NCBI GenBank assembly: GCA_028874365.1
Contig: JAPPJZ010000044.1
Coordinates: forward strand, 124,850 to 166,824
Origin: Chloroflexota bacterium
GTDB lineage: Bacteria; Chloroflexota; Dehalococcoidia; Bin125
Direction: 5' to 3'
Length of the DNA stretch: 41,975 nt
The notes under the pieces were generated by a model, which saw nothing but the letters and a program-made list of their open reading frames with translations, did not search any database and had not been told where the DNA came from. The translations under genes were made by a program, and so were the position numbers. Positions 9,222 to 17,320 of the stretch are shown one piece after another. The first letter of the stretch is position 1; every line of letters starts with the position of its first letter.

Positions 9222-10196
9222 CTAGCGCGGACCGTTCAGGGCGCGGTCCAGCGCCGCCAGTTCGTCGCTGTTCCAGCGCCGGGAAATTTCCGCGTCCGGA
9301 ACCATTGCATTTGAGCCATGAAATGCGCCAGGGTAGACGTGCAGCTCGGTTGGAACGTTGGCGTCTAGCAGTGCCTTGGCGTAGGCGACATCCTCGTCGA
9401 GGAACAGATCGAGCGTGCCGACGTTGATGTAGGCGGGCGGCAGGCCGGCCAGATCGGTCGCGCGCGCTGGCGCCGCGTACGGCGAGACATCGTCGCCGCC
9501 GGCATTGCCTTCCAGGTAGGCGTTCCAGCCGGCGAGATTCGCGGCTCGGTTCCAGACGCGAGAGTCGGTGATCGCGTGACTGCTGCGAGTTGCGTTACGG
9601 TCGTCCAACATCGGGAAGACCAACAACTGGAAGCAGACATCGACCTCGCCGCGGTCGCGGGCGACGAGCGCGAGCCCCGCCGCGAGACCGCCTCCGGCGC
9701 TGCCGCCGCCGATCGCGATCCGGCTGCGGTCGACGCCGAGCTCGTCAGCGGAAGAAGCGAACCAGCGCAATCCGGCGTAGCAGTCCTCGATCGGCGCAGG
9801 GAACGGGTGCTCGGGCGCGAGCCGGTACTCCACCGAGGCAACCAGCACATTCAGTTGGTCGGCGACGCCGGCGCAATACGGGTCGTTCATCGCGACATCG
9901 CCGAGGACCATGCCGCCGCCGTGGATCCAGTACAAGGCAGGGGCGTCGGCGGGCAGCGAGGCGGGGCGATACGTGCGGACCATCACCTCTGGAGCGCCGT
10001 CCGGCCCCGGAACCATGTGATCCTCGACGGTCACACCGTCCGGCATGGGAGCGCCCAATAGCGCCGCTCCGAGCTCGGCCAGGCTGGCGCGCGTGGCGGG
10101 AATGTCGGACAGATCCAGGCGCAGCGGCATCACCTCGAGCACGGCCAGATGCTCGGCGTCCAGGTATGCCTCTATGTCGAGTGCAGGAACAGCCAT
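9222..10196 (-). CDS. HSL-type alpha/beta hydrolase (esterase/lipase)
   Basis: This is a hormone-sensitive-lipase-family carboxylesterase (family IV) of 324 residues, cytoplasmic, with no signal peptide. The family's oxyanion motif HGGG is at 92-95, the nucleophile elbow GGSAGG contains S166, and the remaining triad residues are D263 (in GTLDLFLDED) and H293 (in GAFHGS). The ATG at 10196 is chosen because GAGGAG lies about eight bases upstream on the minus strand; the reading frame extends 63 bases further upstream without a good start. It is divergent from the small NTF2-like gene, with 97 bp between them. Substrate is unknown; short-chain esters are typical of the family. Confidence 0.85.
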   Translation of the reverse strand: MAVPALDIEAYLDAEHLAVLEVMPLRLDLSDIPATRASLAELGAALLGAPMPDGVTVEDHMVPGPDGAPEVMVRTYRPASLPADAPALYWIHGGGMVLGDVAMNDPYCAGVADQLNVLVASVEYRLAPEHPFPAPIEDCYAGLRWFASSADELGVDRSRIAIGGGSAGGGLAAGLALVARDRGEVDVCFQLLVFPMLDDRNATRSSHAITDSRVWNRAANLAGWNAYLEGNAGGDDVSPYAAPARATDLAGLPPAYINVGTLDLFLDEDVAYAKALLDANVPTELHVYPGAFHGSNAMVPDAEISRRWNSDELAALDRALNGPR

Positions 10197-10293
10197 CGGA
10201 TCATCTCCTCGTGGTATCTCGTTCGTTCGACTGCAGACTACCGTTGTCCTGAGACGCAACTGCTAAGCGCCGCAACCAACAGAGGAGACTTGC

Positions 10294-10692
10294 ATGTCGG
10301 ACATCACCGATCACGCGAGAGCAGCGGTCGATGCGTTCCAGGATGCGTTCAACGCCCAGGACCACGAACGGCTGGCGGGGGCGCTCAACTATCCGCACGT
10401 GCGGCTCTGGAGCGGCCAGTTCACGACAATCGAGACCCCGGAAGAGTTCGCCGAGATCAGCCGGCGCGGACAGGCTCGCCTCGAGGCCGAGGGCTGGGAT
10501 CATACGGATACGGTCGCGATGGAAGTCGTCCAACAGGGACCAGACAAGGCGCACTGCGCGCTGGTCAACCATCGCTGCCGCGCCGACGGCACGGTCTACC
10601 ACAAGTTCGACACGCTCTGGATCGTTACCAACCAGGACGGCCACTGGGGCGTCAAGTTCCGCTCCAGCTACCTCGGATCACCCTCGCACTAG
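10294..10692 (+). CDS. NTF2-like (SnoaL/DUF4440-type) small protein
   Basis: This is a 132-residue protein with the cone-shaped NTF2-like pattern: an N-terminal helix pair (ARAAVDAFQDAFNAQD) followed by alternating strands, including a central HCALVNHRCRADGTVYHKFDTLWIV and a final strand GVKFRSSY. Such proteins are either small-molecule isomerases/hydrolases or binding subunits; no catalytic residue can be assigned. A strong ribosome binding site (AGAGGAG, about eight bases upstream) supports the ATG at 10294. It is divergently placed from the HSL-type esterase. Confidence 0.6.
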   Translation: MSDITDHARAAVDAFQDAFNAQDHERLAGALNYPHVRLWSGQFTTIETPEEFAEISRRGQARLEAEGWDHTDTVAMEVVQQGPDKAHCALVNHRCRADGTVYHKFDTLWIVTNQDGHWGVKFRSSYLGSPSH

Positions 10693-10696
10693 CCCG

Positions 10697-11095
10697 CTAG
10701 CCGGTCTTCATTTGGCCCTTCATCTCGCCCTCCCGACCGAGACCCGACCAGGACGGCCGCCTTCGCGCGTCCAGCACGCCGCCCTCCGGAATCGGCGGTA
10801 CGCCAATCGTGTTGGCGGACATCCAACCGCCGTCGACCAGCAACGCGTGCCCGGTGACGTAGCTGGCCATGTCGGAGAGTGGGAACACGACAGCGTTGGC
10901 AACCTCGTCCGTCGTCCTCAGCCGTTTGAAGGGAATCAGAGCCTCCGCGGTTCTCTTCACGCGCTCGGGCGATGCCGGAATCCGCGGCGTCGCGATGCTG
11001 CCAGGTGCGACCGAGTTAACGCGGATGTGGTGCGGGGCCAGCTCGACCGCCATGCTGTGCACGAGGTTGATCAGGCCGGCCTGGGCCTGCACGGC
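10697..11095 (-). pseudogene. 3' fragment of an SDR gene
   Basis: Reading the minus strand, this is the C-terminal part of a short-chain dehydrogenase: AGLINLVHSMAVELAPHHIRVN is followed by SVAPGSIATPR and then SYVTGHALLVDGGW, after which an unusual basic tail runs to the TAG at 10697-10699. The cofactor-binding half is absent, and the residues where the catalytic Y-x3-K should sit read A and Q, so the break lies at or just before that point. The reading frame continues rightwards into sequence that is clearly the antisense of another gene. It is therefore a truncated remnant, not a working enzyme. Confidence 0.6.
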
Positions 11096-11104
11096 TATCC
11101 GATC

Positions 11105-11632
11105 ATGAGCGACCTTTTCGGCGATGAGATAGGCGGGCTGATCGGAAACGGTGTCACGATCGACGCCGGCGTCGCAATCGTCATGACGCTGTTGCTGGAA
11201 GCGATGAGTTCGCGGCGCTCGCGGCTCGAGGTGACACTGGACATGGCTTCGCTGCCGGCGATCGACGACTTCCTCGCCGCGCTGGCGATCAGGCGGGGCT
11301 GGGACGATGCCTCCACGCTCCGACTGCGCTCGGCTGGCGAAGAGACGCTGGCCACCCTGCTCGGTCAGGAAGACGAAGGCGGCGAACAGCCCGAACGGCC
11401 CCGGCTGGTCATCGTCGCCCGGCCCCAGACCGCAATGGTGGAGCTGGAATTCGTCGCCACCACGCGCCAGGAGAACATCGAGGATCAGCTCGCTTATCTG
11501 ACGGACGAAGCGCCGATTCCGACGGCCGACGATCTCTCCCTGCGTCTGCTCTGGTACCACGCATCGGCGGTGCGGCACCAGAAATTCCACGGCGCTGACA
11601 TTGTGACAGTGCAAGTCGACGGCAACGCCTGA
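11105..11632 (+). pseudogene. 3' fragment of an NCS2 permease with ATPase-like tail
   Basis: This + strand open frame (175 codons from ATG 11105) begins with GLIGNGVTIDAGVAIVMTLLLEA, which looks like the last membrane segment of a xanthine/uracil (NCS2) permease. It continues into a soluble tail with an HATPase/anti-sigma-like pattern (SAGEETLATLL, then LVIVARPQTAMVELEFVA and LRLLWYHASAVRHQKFHGADIVTV). I recall this permease-plus-tail arrangement from Chloroflexota genomes but cannot check it. No ribosome binding site precedes the ATG, and the other permease helices are missing. It is best read as a 5'-truncated remnant that abuts the SDR remnant. Confidence 0.5.
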
Positions 11633-11914
11633 CAGGTGCGCGGCCGGAGCAGACGCCGGGCCTGAGGGAGTCGTCGTGGGGAAGCCGCCCAGCGCACATC
11701 CAGGATCAGAATCGAGATCCGGCCTCGTGTGGTGGGCTGGTCCAACGCTTGCGTGTTGATTCGCACGTGACGTTGACGTGTCTGATCGACCTCTAGTCCG
11801 CTGCGCGGTTGCACTACGCGAGATTCGTCGACAATGGCTGATCGGCGGAGGCGTTGACGTACTGGATTGATTGTGGCTCTCTGAGTGTCGGTGCTACGCT
11901 CAAGCGCAGCAGCA
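11633..11914. other. Intergenic region ahead of cobalamin riboswitch
   Basis: No supportable gene is visible in these 282 bases. The promoter for the riboswitch-controlled transcript should lie near the right end, but I cannot name a convincing -35/-10 pair. Confidence 0.5.
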
Positions 11915-12105
11915 TTCGTCCAGGTGCCCGTCCCGGGAGAATAGGGAAGTCGGTGAGATTCCGACGCGGTAGCGCCACTGTAAGCGGGGCTCGCTCGATC
12001 GAGTGAGCAGAATGGAGAGCTGACGCCCACTGTCGACCGACCACGCGTCGATGGGAAGGGCTCGGCCAGGACCTCCGCCCGCAAGCCAGGAGACCTGCCT
12101 GGACG
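11915..12105 (+). ncRNA. Cobalamin riboswitch
   Basis: This RNA element binds adenosylcobalamin or a related corrinoid and lowers expression of the downstream gene. The conserved blocks occur in the right order: AGGTGCC (11922-11928), GAATAGGGAA (11939-11948), CGGTGAGATTCCG (11951-11963), GCGCCACTGT (11972-11981), and the B12 box AAGCCAGGAGACCTGCCT (12083-12100). About 100 bases separate the B12 box from the start codon of the B12-binding lipoprotein gene and must hold the expression platform. A short CTCTC/GAGAG hairpin is visible there but no U-run, so control of translation is more likely than termination. Confidence 0.93.
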
Positions 12106-12205
12106 AGAGGTGACAACTCTCCGCTTCAGAGAGGTCCCTCGATCTCCGGGCGCGTGCTCCGGTCAGGTCGAACCCAACCCTCCGGCGGAGCCGAAGGGAA
12201 TGGGC

Positions 12206-13519
12206 ATGTTGAGATCGCCTTCATCGCGTTGGATTGGTTGGCTGGCGGTACTGATCGTCGGTCTGTTCCTGGTGGCGTGTTCGTCGGACGAACCCCCGCA
12301 GGCACAGCCTGCGCCGCAGAGCATGGCGGAACAGACGGAGCGACAGCAAGCTGGGGACGAAGCGCGGGTTGCCGGGGAGGCAGAGGAGGAAGCTGAGACG
12401 GCCGGACAGCAGGAGGCCGTGGCTGAACAGCAGCGACAGGCGGAGGCCGTCGCCGCCCAGGCTGAGCAAGCGGAGCAGCAGCAGATCCAGGATCAAGCCT
12501 CGGAACGGGCTGCGGCTGAGCAACAGGCCGAAGCTCAAACGCAGGCCGAGCAGCAAGCGGTGGCGCCGCAGGCACAGTCCGCCCAGGCAACCGCGAGAAC
12601 ACTCGAAGGTGTGCGTGGCGTGGTCGATCCGAGCAACAGCGGCTGGCCGCGCCAGGTTGAGGGGCTGAATGGCATCGTCAGCATTCCGGCCAAGCCGATG
12701 CGGATCATCACGGCGTCAGTCGGGCATGATGAGATGACGCTAGCGCTGGTGCCCAACGACCGATTGGTCGCGGTCGGGTCGGCGACCAAGAATGCCACAT
12801 ACTCGAATGTGGCGGCACTGGTACAGGACAAACCTGAAATCTCTCGAGATCCGGAAGTGATCATCGCGCAATCGCCGGATGTCGTCGTGACCAGCCCGTT
12901 CTTCCCGGTGGAGGCGATCGATGCGTTGCAGCGGGTCGGCATCGTCGTGGTCCAGACGGAACTGATCCAGAGTCCCGAGGCGCGGATCAACAGCATCCTG
13001 CTGATGGGCTACATCTTCGGCGAAGAGGAGCGTGCTTCCGAGTTCGCTGACGAGGTAGAGGCGCGCTATGAGGCGCTGATTTCGGTCACGAGTGTCAAGT
13101 CTCCGCAGCCCAGGGTGCTGGCGCTGACTCAATACTCGGACACGCTGTGGGTCGCCGGTGGCAACTCGACCGAAGGCGGCGTGATCATTGCGGCCGGTGG
13201 CGTCAATGCAGCCGAAGTCCCCGGTATCCAGGGCAACCAGACCACCAGCCTCGAGGGCGTGATCGCGATGGCGCCCGAGATCATCATCATTGCTCAACCG
13301 ATCGAGTTCGGCGCGGAGGAGTTTCGCCAGAGTCTGCTCAACAACGAGGCCCTGGCCGAAGTCCCGGCGATCCGGGACGGCGCGGTGCACGTGGTCGAGA
13401 GCAAACACTTCACGACGCTCTCCTACTGGAATATCCGGGGGGCGGAAGACCTGGCCCGGCTGCTCTGGCCCGACGACTTCCCAGACCCGCCGTCGGAGTC
13501 GTTCAGTCTGGCCGAGTAG
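12206..13519 (+). CDS. btuF: Cobalamin ABC transporter substrate-binding lipoprotein
   Basis: This is the extracytoplasmic binding protein of a B12 (or siderophore-type) ABC importer, 437 residues. It has a lipoprotein signal peptide with lipobox LVAC (acylated Cys near residue 26). A very long linker (about 30-135) consists almost entirely of Q, A and E. The periplasmic-binding-protein type III domain (about 150-430) follows, recognisable from SPDVVVTSPFFPVEAIDALQ, LWVAGGNSTEGGVIIAAGG and LEGVIAMAPEIIII. Control by the cobalamin riboswitch directly upstream is the main reason for assigning B12. The ATG at 12206 has AAGGG seven bases upstream; ATG 12200 is too close to it. No permease or ATPase gene follows, so it must partner with proteins encoded elsewhere. 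Confidence 0.85.
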   Translation: MLRSPSSRWIGWLAVLIVGLFLVACSSDEPPQAQPAPQSMAEQTERQQAGDEARVAGEAEEEAETAGQQEAVAEQQRQAEAVAAQAEQAEQQQIQDQASERAAAEQQAEAQTQAEQQAVAPQAQSAQATARTLEGVRGVVDPSNSGWPRQVEGLNGIVSIPAKPMRIITASVGHDEMTLALVPNDRLVAVGSATKNATYSNVAALVQDKPEISRDPEVIIAQSPDVVVTSPFFPVEAIDALQRVGIVVVQTELIQSPEARINSILLMGYIFGEEERASEFADEVEARYEALISVTSVKSPQPRVLALTQYSDTLWVAGGNSTEGGVIIAAGGVNAAEVPGIQGNQTTSLEGVIAMAPEIIIIAQPIEFGAEEFRQSLLNNEALAEVPAIRDGAVHVVESKHFTTLSYWNIRGAEDLARLLWPDDFPDPPSESFSLAE

Positions 13520-13557
13520 GAGCCGTTCTCACGAGGTGACGAACTGACGGCAACGGC

Positions 13558-15081
13558 TTATGCGGGAAGACCCATCGCGCCCCGAATGTGGTCCATGTCC
13601 AGATGGGCTCGCACGAGGGCGGCCAGCTTGTCGTACTCCTCATTGAGATCGACATCCTCGTTAGCCCACGTGAGCGTGACGCCCTTGCGGCTCGCGACGA
13701 ACTCCAGCATCGAGCGCCTCACGTCGCGATTGTGGAACAGGCCGTGCATGTAGGTGCCGAGGGTCATGCCTTCGTCATCCAAGGCGCCGTCAGGCGAGTT
13801 GGTGGCAAGGCCAGAACGGGACTCAATGGCAAATGGGCTGGTTGGCGTCTCGTCGGTTGCTAGGCCCATGTGAATCTCGTATCCCGCTAGCGGTGTCCCC
13901 CGGCACCCGCCGAGCAGGCCGCGCCCGTCGGTGACTCGCGCCGAAACCTGGTGCGTGACCTTCTCGGAGTGGAAGGTGGTTGAAGTCGGAAGCAGATCGA
14001 GCCCGCTTGTGACCCTCCGGTCGGATTCGACGCCGTCGGGGTCACGCAGTTGGCGTCCGAGCATTTGAAATCCGGCGCAGATACCGATCACTGGCGTGCC
14101 CACCTTGCGAGCGGCCGTGATCTTGTCTGCGAGGCCTTGCCTCCGGAGCCAGTCGAGATCATCCACGGTCGTCTTGCTCCCGGGGATCACGATCAGATCC
14201 GGTTTGCCGAAGTCGTCGATCGCGCGTACGAAGCGGACTCGCACGCCGCGCTCGTAACGCAGCGGATCGAAGTCGTCGAAGTTGGCGATGTGAGGCAGCC
14301 GCATGACGGCCACGTCGACGAGCGTGTCCTGGTCACTCAGGCTGTCGGGTTGGAGGCCGAGCGAGTCCTCTTCGGGGAGATGAATGTCGAAGTAGTAGGG
14401 CAGCACGCCAATCGCCGGCGCGCCGGTGTGTTCCTCGAGCAGATGCAGTCCCGAGGTGAGCAGCGATGGATCGCCGCGGAACTTGTTGATCACGTACCCC
14501 GTGACCAGCGCGCGCTCCTCCGGTTCCAGCAGGACCATCGTGCCGACGATCTGGGCGAAGACGCCACCGCGGTCGATGTCGCCGACCAGTAGCACCGGCG
14601 AGTCCGCATGGCGAGCGACGCGCATGTTGACGATGTCGTGCTGCTTCAGATTGATCTCGGCCGGACTACCCGCTCCCTCAATCACGACGACGTCGAAGTC
14701 GCGTCGCAGTGAATCGAGCGCTGATGTGATGGCCGGCCACAGCTGTTGCTTGAGTTCGTAGTACTCGCGCGCCGATTTCCTTGCGTGCGGCCGGCCCATA
14801 ACCACGACCTGCGATCGCGCCTCGGCCTCCGGCTTGAGTAGGACCGGGTTCATCTCGACTCGCGGTGCGACCATCGCTGCGGCGGCCTGGACCGCCTGTG
14901 AGCGACCGATTTCGCCGCCGTCGGGCGTGACGAAAGAATTGAGCGACATGTTCTGCGCCTTGAACGGCGCGACCTGGAAGCCGTCCTGCGTGAAGATGCG
15001 GCAGAGCGCAGTGGCGAGGATCGACTTGCCGGCGTGCGACGAGGTTCCCTGGACCATGATTACTTTGGCGAGTTCGTTCAT
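13558..15081 (-). CDS. cobQ: Cobyric acid synthase
   Basis: This enzyme amidates adenosylcobyrinic a,c-diamide at four side chains using glutamine and ATP, a late step in cobalamin synthesis. It has 507 residues, typical for CobQ/CbiP. The N-terminal ATPase (dethiobiotin-synthetase-like) domain begins VQGTSSHAGKS (about 10-20), with FKAQNMSLNS and VIEGAGSPAEINL. The C-terminal glutamine amidotransferase-like domain has Cys335 in GICAGFQMLG and late YEIHMG and GTYMHGLFHN histidines. The ATG at 15081 overlaps the stop of the preceding decarboxylase gene by four bases (ATGA), so it is translated as the last gene of cbiB-cobD-cobQ. The convergent btuF gene ends 38 bp away. Confidence 0.95.
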   Translation of the reverse strand: MNELAKVIMVQGTSSHAGKSILATALCRIFTQDGFQVAPFKAQNMSLNSFVTPDGGEIGRSQAVQAAAAMVAPRVEMNPVLLKPEAEARSQVVVMGRPHARKSAREYYELKQQLWPAITSALDSLRRDFDVVVIEGAGSPAEINLKQHDIVNMRVARHADSPVLLVGDIDRGGVFAQIVGTMVLLEPEERALVTGYVINKFRGDPSLLTSGLHLLEEHTGAPAIGVLPYYFDIHLPEEDSLGLQPDSLSDQDTLVDVAVMRLPHIANFDDFDPLRYERGVRVRFVRAIDDFGKPDLIVIPGSKTTVDDLDWLRRQGLADKITAARKVGTPVIGICAGFQMLGRQLRDPDGVESDRRVTSGLDLLPTSTTFHSEKVTHQVSARVTDGRGLLGGCRGTPLAGYEIHMGLATDETPTSPFAIESRSGLATNSPDGALDDEGMTLGTYMHGLFHNRDVRRSMLEFVASRKGVTLTWANEDVDLNEEYDKLAALVRAHLDMDHIRGAMGLPA

Positions 15082-16133
15082 GGGCCGAGCACCTGTCGCA
15101 GCGCACTGACCAACTGCTCGCATTCATCCCGTCGGCGCACGGCGATGCGAATGTGTTCGGGCAGTCCGAACGAGGCGCAATCCCGAACCGCGATGCCGCG
15201 GCGCAAGAGGTCGGCTCTGACTCTGGTCGCGTCTCCGACCTTGACGATCAGAAAGTTCGTCGCTGAGGGCGTGAACCCCAGCCCCATCGCAGTGAACTGG
15301 CTGTAGAGGTACGCCTTGGCCGACCGGATGACTTGTCGCGCAGCGTCGATGTACTCCTCGTCCTCAAGCGCAGCCAGCCCGGCAGAGAGGGCCACCGCGT
15401 TGACGCTCCAGGCGGGCTGTAAGCGGCGGACGTATTCAATCAGCTCTGGCGTTGCAGCCATGTAGCCAAGCCTGGCGCCGGCGAGGGCGTGTTCCTTTGT
15501 CATCGAGCGCAGAATGACAACGTTGCCGGTTTCCAATAGCTGGACAGAATCCCATCGGTCTTCCGAGAGCGAGACGTAAGCGTCATCGAGAACGAGCAGG
15601 GCGTCAGGCCCGATTGCAGTTTGAATTCGCTGCACCCGCTCGCAGTCGAGGTAGCGGCCGGTCGGGTTGTTGGGGTTGCAGAGGAAGACGACGTCGGGGC
15701 GCGACCGCCTGATGATTCGCTCGGCTGATTCGATTGACCAACAGAAGTCATCAGTCTCCTCAGCGGCAACGCGGCGGATGATCGCGCCAGCGAGGGCGGC
15801 GGCAGCCTCATACTCGCCGAAGGTCGGCTCGAAGAGCAGGCAGGTTGCTCCTTCGTAGAGTCGGGCCCGCGTGAGTAGATGAATCAGCTCTGTGGAGCCG
15901 TTGCCGACCAGCAGATGGTCCCGTCCGACACCGAGGCGGTCCCCCAGCGCTTCCCGCAAGAGCAGGCAGTCACGGTCTGGGTAGGCGGACAGATTGGCGT
16001 CGGCAGCCGCCTGCCGCACTCGTTCCGAGGTCCCCAATGGATTGATGTTCGAACTGAAGTCGATCACGTCTTCGGGCTGGAGCCCCAGTTCGCGCGGTTC
16101 GGACGTGTCAAGGCCTCCGTGAACGGTTCTCAT
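15078..16133 (-). CDS. cobD: L-threonine-O-3-phosphate decarboxylase (PLP)
   Basis: This PLP enzyme makes (R)-1-amino-2-propanol phosphate, the linker that CbiB attaches to adenosylcobyric acid. It has 351 residues and the class I/II aminotransferase fold: N-terminal DFSSNINPLG, then LLVGNGSTELIHL, the FLCNPNNPTG segment (about 150-159), D183/D184-AYVSL, and the Schiff-base lysine K213 in RSMTKEHALAGARLGY. It overlaps both neighbours by four bases (cbiB upstream, cobQ downstream), which marks a translationally coupled operon. The family also includes histidinol-phosphate aminotransferase, but the CobD-type sequence and context decide the call. Naming caution: some schemes call this gene cobC. 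Confidence 0.92.
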   Translation of the reverse strand: MRTVHGGLDTSEPRELGLQPEDVIDFSSNINPLGTSERVRQAAADANLSAYPDRDCLLLREALGDRLGVGRDHLLVGNGSTELIHLLTRARLYEGATCLLFEPTFGEYEAAAALAGAIIRRVAAEETDDFCWSIESAERIIRRSRPDVVFLCNPNNPTGRYLDCERVQRIQTAIGPDALLVLDDAYVSLSEDRWDSVQLLETGNVVILRSMTKEHALAGARLGYMAATPELIEYVRRLQPAWSVNAVALSAGLAALEDEEYIDAARQVIRSAKAYLYSQFTAMGLGFTPSATNFLIVKVGDATRVRADLLRRGIAVRDCASFGLPEHIRIAVRRRDECEQLVSALRQVLGP

Positions 16134-17098
16134 GCCGCAACCCAGTGTCTGAGGGTGAGGACTCCCAGTGCCAGAACGACGCCAAGCAGAGCGGTCCCAT
16201 GGGCGACTCGATTGCCGCGAGCAATGTCCCTGGCCTCAGGTCGCGGAAACTCTGCGCCGAGGTCGTAATGGCCCGGCTTCTCCAATCTCCGACCGAGCAG
16301 GCCCGCCATCGCAGACATCGTCCAACCGGCATTGGGACTCTCGGTGGAACGGCGGTCGCGTAGCATCACCTGCCAGCCCTGCCGAATCGGTAGCCGGAGT
16401 AGCGCTCCGCTGAGCAGCATCAAGAGCGCACTGAGCCTGGCCGGAATGAGAATGACCAGGTCGTCCAGCCGTGCGGCGGACTTGCCGAGATGCTCGTAGC
16501 GGCCGCGTTTGCCCCACATGCTGTCCAGCGTATTGGCCGCCCGGTACGCGACCGCGAGTGGCACGGCAAGGATCGAGAACGCGAGCCAGGGTGCGATGTA
16601 GCTGTCCGTGGTGTTCTCTGCCACCGACTCGATCGCGGAAGCAGCGACCAGGGGTGCGCTCATGGCCGCGCGGTCGCGGCTTACGAGGCTCCGCAGCCTC
16701 GTTCGCGCGGTCTGCAGGTCATCGTCCTCGAGCGCGCGCCGGGTTGACTCCCCGGCCGCGACGAGTCCTCGAACGGTGAAGCTCGTGCGAAGCAGGACGG
16801 CGCCGCCGAGCAGGTAGGCAGCGGGACCCAACGCAGCCAGGCCGAGCATTGCCGCCCAGCAGATGGCCCCCCAGGCTCCCACCGTGACGACGACACCGAC
16901 GAAGCCATACAGCAATGCCGAGGCGGGCCGTTGGGGCGCGAAACGTTCAAGGCCGCTGATCATCCGCCCCATCCAGACGACCGGATGAAATCGAGCCGGC
17001 GGCTCGGGCAGAAGCTGATCCAGGGCCAACGCCAGCATGACCACGCCGACATCGAGCGCCAGATTGGCCCACCATTCGGAGTAGATCGATGGAGTCAT
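16130..17098 (-). CDS. cbiB: Adenosylcobinamide-phosphate synthase
   Basis: This integral membrane enzyme joins adenosylcobyric acid with aminopropanol phosphate to give adenosylcobinamide phosphate. It has 322 residues and several hydrophobic segments. Family landmarks are the N-terminal DQLLPEPPARFHPVVWMGR, the central AIESVAENTTDSYIAPW, AANTLDSMWGKRGRYEHLGK, and the late SPNAGWTMSAMAGLL. The start at 17098 is the first ATG, with no strong ribosome binding site. It is the first gene of cbiB-cobD-cobQ. Only 222 bp separate its start from the recombinase gene that opens the accessory island, and I see no B12 box on the minus strand in that gap. Confidence 0.93.
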   Translation of the reverse strand: MTPSIYSEWWANLALDVGVVMLALALDQLLPEPPARFHPVVWMGRMISGLERFAPQRPASALLYGFVGVVVTVGAWGAICWAAMLGLAALGPAAYLLGGAVLLRTSFTVRGLVAAGESTRRALEDDDLQTARTRLRSLVSRDRAAMSAPLVAASAIESVAENTTDSYIAPWLAFSILAVPLAVAYRAANTLDSMWGKRGRYEHLGKSAARLDDLVILIPARLSALLMLLSGALLRLPIRQGWQVMLRDRRSTESPNAGWTMSAMAGLLGRRLEKPGHYDLGAEFPRPEARDIARGNRVAHGTALLGVVLALGVLTLRHWVAA

Positions 17099-17320
17099 CG
17101 TCGTTGTGCGATCTGCGTCGGTTGTTCGCCGTCATTGGGGCACGGCATGCGCACGCCTGACGGTAGAGCAGAGGCGGAACATGCCGGATAGTTGCCTCGT
17201 TGACCGACGCTAGCGATCACCGGCAGAGGCGGCGTCAGCGCTGTTGCGCACACGCAGAAACGCGCAGTGGAATGATCCAGCCACTACAAGCAGCCAAAAG
17301 AAGACTCGAGGCGTATGGCA

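Noticed and set aside
10697-11614. 305-codon minus frame as an intact SDR
   Set aside because: Its first half is antisense to the permease-like fragment and lacks the cofactor-binding motif; only the C-terminal third is SDR-like.
10331-11632. 433-codon + strand frame as one gene
   Set aside because: Its first part is a shifted frame of the NTF2-like gene and antisense of the SDR remnant; only the part after about 11,105 looks like protein.
13521-13558. AGCCGTT/AACGGCT inverted repeat as shared terminator of btuF and cobQ
   Set aside because: Only a 7-bp stem with a 24-base loop and no T-run; too weak to call.
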